Shown here: piece after piece, positions 56,631-64,000 of the stretch | Numbering within the stretch: position 1 is the first letter of the stretch | Layout of the letters: each line of letters opens with the position of its first letter | NCBI GenBank assembly: GCA_009746045.1 | Contig: RPFO01000670.1 | Span: forward strand, 121,001 to 185,000 | DNA length: 64,000 bases | Direction: 5' to 3' | Source of the DNA: Mesostigma viride | Lineage: Eukaryota > Streptophyta > Mesostigmatophyceae > Mesostigmatales > Mesostigmataceae | The notes under the pieces: generated by a model | The model's database searches: none | The model's input: only the letters and a program-made list of their open reading frames with translations | Told to the model about the DNA's origin: nothing | Position numbers and translations under genes: made by a program

Positions 56631-58280
56631 TCAGCGACGGCGCAAGGCGGCGGCGTAAGCCGCCTCTCCCCGGGAGGTTGCCCGATCCTCATGGCAACCC
56701 GGGTATGCGATGAGCTCCTCCTCAAATGCCCATTGCTGAGGAGGCCCCGGATCCCGTCGCCCGATGAGGGACAGACGATCCCAGGAGCCATCAGGCCACA
56801 TGGCCAGGAACGCGGCCATGTACGCGGGCACCGTGAAGATGAGGGAGGCCACCCTCTTATCCACAGCGCCACAGTGATGCACCCGCATGTACTCCTCGCC
56901 CATCGCCAGCATCACCGCCGGAACCAGCATCCAATCGACTTGGGGGAGGGGTGGATGGAAGAGCATCCAATCATCTGCCACCCCGGCCAGGAACCGAGCC
57001 GCGTTTGGCGCCAGCTTGGGTGGGATGACCTGGCGTTTCGCCCCGGCGACGTAATAGTCATAAGTCCGAACCTCCGGGCAATACATCGTCACGCCGTTGG
57101 AAATGACCGGCCAGAGCCCCCCTGAAGCAACTTGTCGCGGCCGAAGGAACGGGAGTTGTGGGTGCAGCCGGATTTTAAGTTGTTCCCGGTAGGTGCCGCG
57201 ATCCTTGAAACCCCAGGGACCTGGTGGAAACTCCAGCACAAAGCCCTCGTATTCCTGGGGAGGACGCGGCCGGGGAGTCACCACACCGGCCAGGTTCCAG
57301 TCGAAGATCACCACCTCCGTGCGGGGCTGTTGCCCTCCATAGGACACCACCCGCCCCACCCTCGGCTGGATCTCACTTCCCTGCACCCACTGTCCTTCCG
57401 GCGCCATCGGCCGCTCGGGCACTGGGACCCGGTCGCGCTCTACGGAGCGAACCATCTCTGAGGTCTGGCCGCGTACAGGTAGGGGGGTGACCGTTGGGGC
57501 CATCCCCTGTGGTGCAGGACAGGCGGCCTCTGGAGCCGCCACGCGATCGACGGGGCGGGCAGCCTCTCGGGCCGGCCCGTGCACTGCTGCGAGGACCCGA
57601 CGGAAAGACCTCTCCGACGCGTGCATGTCAGGGCGGACATTGGAGGCACGGGGACGCTCCCGATCGCGACCTCGGTCATGGGGTCGCCCACTGGGTCCCG
57701 CCCGGTCACTGCCGCTGCCGCTGAGTCGCACACCCTGTTCCGTATGTCGCCGAGTGTGGGCGATCTCCTCCCGCGCGGTGCGACCCGGCGGGGGACCTGG
57801 GTGGCGGTTCTCAAAGCCCGGGGGGCGCCTGGCGCCCTCTCCATCACGAGTGTCAGACCTAGCGGCCGGCGGTAACATGTTGGGCAGGTCGTCGTCATCC
57901 CACTCGTCGTGATCCTCCTCCCCACCGTTGGCGTCTTCTTCATCCATTTGCAGGACGCGGTCGAATGCCTGCCGCAGGGAGTATTGGCCGTTAGCGGTGC
58001 AGAGTGCACCGCGCAGCGCCCCGTCTAGGGGCAATTCGTGATATTTGCGTCGGAGGCGCTCTCGCAGCCCCGGCGCAACCAACAGGAGGAACACTCGTGG
58101 GTAGGCCATGAGTGCGGTCAGCGTGGTCATACAAGCATCGCACTTACACCCGGGTTGGTGAGTCTCCCAGGCCGTGCCGACCACCACCTGCCCCTGGCGC
58201 TCCCGCCTAGTCTCCACCTTGACTGACCACAGTGGAGCTCCATCATCTCGCGGAAGGCCTCCTGCCTGTCGTTGGGCCAC
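56631..58280 (-). CDS. Unrecognised open frame of the LTR element (gag-like by position), 549 residues
   Basis: It is an uninterrupted frame. The N-terminal third has CKCDAC and a helical stretch (LTALMAYPRVFLLLVAPGLR). The middle is Arg/Pro/Gly-rich and disordered. The C-terminal third is folded-looking (FVLEFPPGPWGFKDRGTYRE, DWMLFHPPLPQVDWMLVPAV, LIFTVPAYMAAFLAMWPDGS). There is no zinc knuckle or DTG/DSG protease motif. Being the main product of an LTR element it is probably structural, but that is position only. It overlaps the 178-residue frame by 154 bp. Confidence 0.55.
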   Translation of the reverse strand: MAQRQAGGLPRDDGAPLWSVKVETRRERQGQVVVGTAWETHQPGCKCDACMTTLTALMAYPRVFLLLVAPGLRERLRRKYHELPLDGALRGALCTANGQYSLRQAFDRVLQMDEEDANGGEEDHDEWDDDDLPNMLPPAARSDTRDGEGARRPPGFENRHPGPPPGRTAREEIAHTRRHTEQGVRLSGSGSDRAGPSGRPHDRGRDRERPRASNVRPDMHASERSFRRVLAAVHGPAREAARPVDRVAAPEAACPAPQGMAPTVTPLPVRGQTSEMVRSVERDRVPVPERPMAPEGQWVQGSEIQPRVGRVVSYGGQQPRTEVVIFDWNLAGVVTPRPRPPQEYEGFVLEFPPGPWGFKDRGTYREQLKIRLHPQLPFLRPRQVASGGLWPVISNGVTMYCPEVRTYDYYVAGAKRQVIPPKLAPNAARFLAGVADDWMLFHPPLPQVDWMLVPAVMLAMGEEYMRVHHCGAVDKRVASLIFTVPAYMAAFLAMWPDGSWDRLSLIGRRDPGPPQQWAFEEELIAYPGCHEDRATSRGEAAYAAALRRR

Positions 58281-58660
58281 CCGAGCGCTGAGGCCGCGAG
58301 GTTATTCGAGGGAAACTTCCCATATCGCTGCCTCCGCCGATCGAGGGTCACGTCCTCCATGCCGTAATCCCTCAGGAAGATCCTCGGGTTGAAGGTGTCC
58401 TTGTTGAGCTCCTCGGCGTTCCGGGCCTGTCGCGCTAATTCCTCCATGTCCATTGTTACCCTCGCCTCTCCTTCTTCCAAGCGTAGCCGTTTGCCACGGC
58501 CGGAATCCCGAGAAGGTCCGTCGTCCTGTGCTGCCAGCCGCCGTGCCGCGAACGCCTTTGGGGCGCCGTCCTCAGGGGACGCTGGAGGGGTGTGGTGCAC
58601 CACCGGTCTGTCCACCTTTGGGGCGGCTTCCGGGGACTCGGGGAGCGTCAGGTGTACCAA
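58127..58660 (-). CDS. Upstream open frame of the LTR element, 178 residues
   Basis: Pro/Glu-rich start, a basic patch (SGRGKRLRLEEGEARVTMDM), then a helical acidic part (LARQARNAEELNKDTFNPRI). Its 3' end overlaps the 549-residue frame in another phase, so the two could be joined by ribosomal frameshifting, or a single base change could have split one ancestral frame. Function not recognised. Confidence 0.45.
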   Translation of the reverse strand: MVHLTLPESPEAAPKVDRPVVHHTPPASPEDGAPKAFAARRLAAQDDGPSRDSGRGKRLRLEEGEARVTMDMEELARQARNAEELNKDTFNPRIFLRDYGMEDVTLDRRRQRYGKFPSNNLAASALGWPNDRQEAFREMMELHCGQSRWRLGGSARGRWWSARPGRLTNPGVSAMLV

Positions 58661-58936
58661 AGGACTGTCGCTGCTGCCGGAGCTGGGACTGGCCTCCTTT
58701 GGGGATCGAGCCCGTCACTTGCATGGACGTCTAGCGTCCTATGACACCCCTCAAAGGGTTAAGAGGTCTTGGATGGCGTGCCGGCTGTGGCTGTAGCTGT
58801 CCTGAGCGTCCCCGGGATCTGGCAACCGCCGATGCTGGGCGGGATGATGCCGGTCGGCTCTGGGCCCAGTGCGCGAAGCTAAACACGGCTTTGGGCCGCC
58901 CTGTAAAACCACCCTAACCTAACCTCCGATAACCAG
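58661..58936 (-). other. Leader of the LTR element
   Basis: Non-coding 276 bp between the primer-binding site (58,936 downward) and the first frame. It includes CCTAACCTAACCTCCG next to the LTR. Confidence 0.5.
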
Positions 58937-59616
58937 TGTAACAAACCCATCCGGGTCGTGCGAAAGATCCTATTGTTAAGGTAGGTTATCACCGGTTTCT
59001 TGGCTAACCACGACCACTCTTTGGGAGTGGGATTAACGGAACAGGCGTGGCTTTAGGCCTGTTACGGCTCGCGGTGATTAATATTGCATTAATCTACACA
59101 ATCCAGATTTAGGATGGAGCTACCAAATGCAGTTGGAATTTATGCCCCAGGTTCAGACAGGTGATAACACACACTTTATTCCGAACCAAGAGGACGAGAC
59201 TCTCGTCCTCGGACCAATTTCACCCAGGTCTGCCACCAAGCTGGCAAGAGGCGCCGACATGGCGCCGACCTTCCAGAGAACTCCAAAACTTGCAGTCCAC
59301 ACAAGATCCTCGGGTCGACATCGACCCTCACCTACAGAATCCACGCATGAATACAAGATCTTAACCGGCTGTAAAGTACGCAGCGCGGCGCGACTGCGCC
59401 GGCCCCTAGAAGATCTCATACATCAACCTAGGCCCAAAATAACTAGTCCGAATCACACAAACTATCATAGTTCCATACAAAAGTCCTGACCAAGGGACAA
59501 TTCCCAAATTAAGTCCCGAAATGAGTCCCAAAGTCCTACGGACTATGACAACAAGCCAAAATACATAATTTAATTATTCCATTGTTGCGCCCATTCCAAG
59601 GGTCGGGCACGCAACA
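58937..59616 (-). repeat. 5' LTR of the gag-only retrotransposon
   Basis: 680 bp, TG...CA, about 99% identical by eye to 55,646-56,321. The extra TAAT in AATTTAATTATTCC accounts for the length difference. Confidence 0.95.
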
Positions 59617-59621
59617 TCAGG

Positions 59622-62600
59622 ACCAATAACCTCCACCTGCGGACTTCTACCCTGGCTAGCAACGGGCCGCGGGGCCCGTGGGGAGAAAACAGGAGCATAC
59701 CCCTCGGGAAGGTGCTTATCGCAGATGGCAGCCCATTTCTCCTTGTCAATCATGCGGGCGCGGAGTACGGATAGTCCCAGAAGCCCTGCATCTTCAAGCA
59801 GTTGTGTCACATAGGTCTGGGGCGCGCCGCGCCGGTGCCCGGCGCGCGCAAGTTTGCCAGTGGGTTGCGATGGGACAAGGGGACCCTGCCATAGGAGGAG
59901 GTGTCTACCTGGTTGGCCCGTCTTAAGCCCCCCGGCAGGGCCCACATCGGTATTCACCTGGTCTGTGCGGGCAAGATGGCCGGCAAAGAGGAGGCGGCGG
60001 TGTCGGATGGTATGGGTGACAAGAGGGAGCTCGCAGTAGAGCTTGGCCCGGGTGCGGCGTTCTTGGTAGCGGACGCCGAGGATATGACGGAGCATTCGAG
60101 TGACGGTGCCGTCAAGCTGCTGGCTCAGCGCCTGGTCCAGGGTCCACGCCTCGCAGCCATAAAGGAGGATGCTGAGGACAAGGGCCTTGAACAGAATGCG
60201 CTTGCGTCGCTCACTCAGGTAGCGACAGGTCCAGAACCTGTCGAGGCGGCGGAGGGCCGCCCAGGCCTCAGTGGCCAATGCGGGTGTTGATGTCGTCGGC
60301 CGTGGAGGGAAGCCAGCTGCCAAGGAGCTTGAAGCGAGTCGCCGGGGGGACGGGGCTGCCGTCTAGCAAGAGGAGGGTGGGTGGGGCTATCCCAGCAGGG
60401 AAGCCGATGGCCATGACCTCCGTTTTCTTGCTGATCATAAGCCCCACCGCCCGCGCTTCCAGTGATAAGCTGTCTAGCCACAGTTGGGCTGACTCCGGGG
60501 TTTCCACGAGTGTCGTGTCATCAGCGTAGATCAGATCGCTCAGGCGGTAGGGTGGGTCAACCCCGCCGTAGCTGGCGTACTCCGTGACCTCGATCCCCGG
60601 CGGGCGCCCCTCCACCCGGGCGAAGCGGGCTTGTGCACGCCGCATAATATATAGTCCACCATAATGATGAATAGATATGGGGAGAGCACACAGCCCTGCC
60701 ACACCCCGGTGTGCAGGGGAAACGCCGGAGTGACGCCGTCGGCGGTACGGACCTGGGCTCGGGACCCTTCATAGAACTGGCGGATGATCTCAACGATGTA
60801 CGATGGGACACGGAACAGGTGAAGGACCACCCACAGGGCGTCCCATATAACCGTATCGAATGCCTTGGTGTAATCCACGAAGATCAATAGCAATGGCAAG
60901 AGGCCGGGGGCCAGGCGGCCCACTTCCTCGATCAGGCGGCGCGCGGTAATAGTGACCATAACACAATTGCGACCAACACGGAAGCCCATCTGGGACTCAC
61001 CTAGGTGGGGATCGAGGCTGGCGCGCATGCGGTTCAGCAGGAGACGCATGAAGACTTTCAGCACGCAGCTTTGGAGGCATACGCCGCGGTAGTTGCCGGT
61101 ATCCGCGGCGGACCCCTTGCCCTTGTAGAGCATGACCCGGACAGCGGTCTTCCAATACGTCGGCGGGGGGAGGCCATCTCGTAGAATCCGGTTGCAAACA
61201 CCCCGGAGGAAGGGCTCAAGCTCAGGCATCTTAACCACCTCCGGTGAAATATTGTCCACTCCCATGGCAGCATCATTGCGGAGGGTGGAGATGGCAGCAG
61301 CCCATTCCTGGGGAGTCCACTCGTCGTGGGGGCCGTCCACCAGGGGGCCGGAGAGCGGTGGGACCAGGTAGTCCGTCTCGCTGGTAGGCGCCTGCGGGGG
61401 CTCGATGGGGCCGCCTCGGCTGGCCGCAGGGCGTGCAGCTGCAGCGGGGTCAAGCGGGGGGGGCGGGCCAGGGGCCCCTGATAGTTTGGCCTGGGAGCTG
61501 AACCAAATCTCAAGGCGTTCACTGGGGGTGCCTGGGATGTCAGCCCGTTGCGTTTCCCGGCGTCCGGTGAGACGGTCGAGAGAGCGCCAGGCCGCCTTGT
61601 GCTGGTTGGCGGCCGTGTGGCGATTGATTTCGGCGGCAAGTGTCTCCACCTCCTCCGCATGTGCGGCAGTATATGCTTGAGTAAGCCGTTCCTGGTACGG
61701 GTACAGGTCCTCCCCGCGGCGGCGGGCCTGCGCTAGCGCCAGCCGGGCGGCAACCACCCGGGCGTCGCGCAGGTAGAGCGGGGCTGGTCGGGCGCGGGGT
61801 TGCTCGGGGAGAAGCTTAGAGCCAAGCTCCACCGATCGCATGAACAGTTCGTAGGGTGGCGTGAGATCTACACCGCGATCTGCGTCCAGGTACATCAAAG
61901 GTTGCGCGTCCACAAAGGCAGACCTGATTGCATTGCGGCGTATCTCATCCGCTGACCACTTCTCCCTGCGCCCACGGACGGGGCGCAAGCAGGTCCAGTC
62001 AGGGCGGGGCCGGGGGCGGCGGCGCGCAGGGGCCTGAAGACGTAGGCGCAAGGTTGCGGTGACCATGCGATGATCCGATGCGACACTGGGGGTGGGCAGC
62101 GTACGGGCATCGATGACGGAAGAGCGCCAGCACTTGCGCACAAGTATGTAGTCCAAGCATACACATCGCCGCCGAGGGAGCAGTTAGGTGAAATAGTGCC
62201 GGAACCTTTTTGCATGCCGTTGGGGCAAATCGGTCCGGAACACTATTTTGCCCGTAATCACCACTTCCGAGCACCCAAGTTAATTCGGCCGAATTAACTT
62301 GGGTGCTCGGAAGTGGTGATTACGGGCAAAATAGTGTTCCGGACCGATTTGCCCCAACGGCAAAAAGGTTCCGGCACTATTTCACCTAACTGGAGCATCG
62401 AGCCAGCCGCCCTGCGCATGGGGCCCACAAAGGTCACTAGTGCATCAGGCGGTTTAGCAAACAGCGTATTGGCAGCAGTCAAGTCCCCCTCAGTGAGCAG
62501 TTGCTCAAGTAGGGGGGTGTTGGCATTGCTATCGGTTAGGCGCGGCGCATACATGCAGCCCCCGCGGCCCACGGGCAGGGTCGCGTTGGCATCCACCAAG

Positions 62601-62727
62601 ATGGCGACGATGTATTGACGTGGGATCTGTTTCTCTATGTCGAGCAACTGGTTGAAGAACGCTGCGCGGTCCTCGGCCGGGTGCCCAGCATGTGGGGCAT
62701 ATCCGACAATTACCGAGAGCATAATGG
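59622..62727 (-). pseudogene. RTE-like LINE polyprotein: APE endonuclease (partial), RT, C-terminal domain
   Basis: APE part: GYAPHAGHPAEDRAAFFNQL, AILVDANATLP, NTLFAKPPDALVTF, then across the foldback CVCLDYILVRKC and SDHRMVTATL. RT part: YWKTAVRVMLYKGKGSAADT, LLIFVDYTKAFDTVIWDALW (motif A), [20 protein letters not shown] (motif B), and in another frame SDLIYADDTTLVE (motif C). C-terminus: LVLSILLYGCEAWTLDQALS and RHRRLLFAGHLARTDQVN, ending ...PQVEVIGP at the LTR insertion. Two compensating frameshifts lie at about 60,655 and 60,290. The lack of RNase H, the C-terminal WTL/FAGH pattern and the simple-repeat tail suggest the RTE clade. The protein is not functional as it stands. Confidence 0.85.
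62177..62396. mobile_element. 210-bp foldback element with 5-bp target duplication
   Basis: GGAGC at 62,177-62,181 and 62,392-62,396 flanks an almost perfect palindrome (62,182-62,391) with ends AGTTAGGTGAAATAGTGCCG and its complement, centred on AATTCGGCCGAATT. It carries no gene. Taking it and one GGAGC out restores the APE reading frame of the LINE, so it is a later insertion. Confidence 0.93.
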
Positions 62728-62737
62728 GGGCATGCCA

Positions 62738-63096
62738 GAATTAGTGGTTGGCAACCTGCACCCCTGGTTCCCTACCCACGATGCGGGCAAATCGCTTGCG
62801 CGCCTGAATCATTACGTATTCGACAACAATAACGAACAGGTAGGGCGACAGCACGCAGCCCTGCCACACACCCTTCTGTAAAGGGCCGGGCACGGTAGCG
62901 TGGTCCCGTAAGAAGTGGTGCGCACCGAAGTGGTAAACCCCTCATATAGGTTGCAGATGACAACAATAAGGGGGCGGGGGATCCGGAACAGCTCGAGGAT
63001 GTCCCTATGATAGATAGCGCAGGCCAGAAAACCGAATCGAAGGCTTTGATAAAGTCCACCAGCACAAGGTGCAAAGGGGACTCACCAGGCTGAAGG
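62738..63096 (-). pseudogene. Old RTE-like LINE: RT motifs A and B
   Basis: The minus frame reads [19 protein letters not shown] (motif A, 63,074-63,010), then in other frames [20 protein letters not shown] (motif B, about 62,880-62,820) and [20 protein letters not shown]. It is continued at 55,429 and below after the younger LINE is removed. Confidence 0.78.
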
Positions 63097-64000
63097 TGGT
63101 TGGTTGGTTGGTTGGTTGGTCGGTCGGTCGTTCGGTCGGTCGGTCGGTCGGTCGGTCGGTCGGTCGGTCGGTCGGTCGGTCGGTCGGTCGGTCGGTCGGT
63201 CGGTCGGTCGGTCGGTCGGTCGTTCGGTCGTTCGGTCGGTCGGTCGGTCGGTCGGTCGGTCGGTCGGTCCGTCGGTCGGTCGGTCGGTCGTCGGTCGGTC
63301 GTCGGTCGTCGGTCGGTCGGTCGGTCGGTCGGTCGGTCGTCGGTCGGTCGGTCGGTCGTCGGTCGGTCGGTCGGTCGGTCGGTCGGTCGGTCGGTCGGTC
63401 GGTCGGTCGGGTCGGTCGGTCGGTCGGTCGGTCGGTCGTCGGTCGTCGGTCGGTCGGTCGGTCGGTCGGTCGTCGGTCGGTCGGTCGGTCGGTCGGTCGG
63501 TCGGTCGTCGGTCGGTCGGTCGGTCGGTCGGTCGGTCGGTCGGTCGGTCGGTCGGTCGGTCGGTCGGTCGGTCGGTCGGTCGGTCGGTCCGTCGGTCGTC
63601 GGTCGGTCGGTCGGTCGTCGTCGGTCGTCGTCGGTCGGTCGGTCGGTCGGTCGGTCGGTCGGTCGGTCGGTCGGTCGGTCGGTCGGTCGGTCGGTCTGTC
63701 GGTCGGTCGGTCGGTCGGTCGGTCGGTTGGTTGGCTGGTTGGTTGGTTGGTTGGTTGGTTGGTTGGTTGGTTGGTTGGTTGGTTGGTTGGTTGGTTGGTT
63801 GGTTGGTTGGTTGGTTGGTTGGTTGGTCAGTGGTTGGTTGGTTGGTTGGTTGGTTGGTTGGTTGGTTGGTTGGTTGGTTGGTTCAGTTGGTTGGTTGGTG
63901 GGTTGGTTGGTTGGTTGGTTGGTCGGTCGGTCGGTCGGTCGGTCGGTCGGTCCGTCGGTCGGTCGGTCGGTCGGTCGGTCGGTCGGTCGGCTCGGTCGGT
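63097..64000. repeat. (GGTC)n/(GGTT)n tetranucleotide array, over 0.9 kb
   Basis: A short GGTT start, about 600 bp of GGTC with scattered GTC slips, about 170 bp of GGTT, then GGTC again to the window edge. It lies directly upstream of RT motif A of the old LINE (minus strand). Confidence 0.98.

Larger units (their letters stand above)
55646..59616 (-). mobile_element. Gag-only LTR retrotransposon (non-autonomous), 3.97 kb, TSD TCAGG
   Basis: TCAGG at 55,641-55,645 and 59,617-59,621 flanks two LTRs of 676 and 680 bp. The polypurine tract and primer-binding position fix the orientation as minus. The primer-binding candidate next to the 5' LTR reads TGGTTATCGGAGG, near the initiator-Met type. 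The 2.6 kb interior has two overlapping open frames but no protease, reverse transcriptase, RNase H or integrase motifs. It inserted into the last codons of the RTE-like LINE frame. Confidence 0.92.
55430..62737 (-). mobile_element. Younger RTE-like LINE, 5'-truncated, with 7-bp target duplication
   Basis: CATGCCA at 55,430-55,436 and 62,731-62,737 borders the copy. On the minus strand it runs from inside the APE endonuclease domain (62,730) through RT to the 3' UTR and an (AGTA)n tail at 55,437. Removing the LTR element (with its duplication) and the foldback leaves about 3.1 kb. The short duplication alone would be weak, but the host LINE reads through the empty site. Confidence 0.85.

Overview
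The window looks like nuclear DNA of a green alga, most likely a chlorophyte. Short GC-rich exons alternate with low-complexity introns that use GTGAGC/GTAAGT donors. TGTAA, the poly(A) signal usual in chlorophytes, follows the coding ends that can be checked. The transposon types present (CACTA, piggyBac, RTE-like LINEs, gag-only LTR elements) fit. I see no bacterial operons, rRNA genes or CRISPR. The genus cannot be named from sequence alone.

Positions 1-31,060 hold two divergent cellular genes. On the minus strand a SCAPER homologue starts at 16,479 and can be followed through 19 coding exons, all in phase, to 1,405 (1,390 codons); its last exon or exons were not found. On the plus strand a ten-exon gene (17,720-30,838) encodes a 556-residue coiled-coil protein that I do not recognise. 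They share a 1.24 kb intergenic region. Their introns are swollen by minisatellites. In at least three introns the repeat unit contains the 5' splice site itself, so the intron holds tens of near-perfect copies of its own donor.

Positions 31,060-64,000 are a nest of mobile elements whose insertion order can be read from target-site duplications. A 3' scrap of an RTE-like LINE (11 bp duplication) was entered by a piggyBac element (CTAA duplication). The piggyBac transposase reading frame was then split by a complete 9.5 kb CACTA element (CA duplication) that carries a TNP2-type transposase and a divergent TnpA-like gene. At 31,063-34,149 a SINE-like or L1-tail unit contains a second TTAA-type element, which itself contains another copy of the same unit. 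At 53.5-63.1 kb an old RTE LINE was entered by a younger RTE LINE. That younger LINE then received a gag-only LTR retrotransposon (5 bp duplication TCAGG) and a 210 bp foldback element (5 bp duplication GGAGC). Between 49.9 and 55.4 kb lie eroded pieces of RTE reverse transcriptase and of L1-type ORF1.

The strongest new observations are the nested CACTA-in-piggyBac-in-LINE structure with every junction legible, the splice-donor minisatellites in two unrelated genes, and ORF1-only L1 derivatives. Exon borders were placed by hand from splice signals, phase and recalled family conservation; no alignment software was used.
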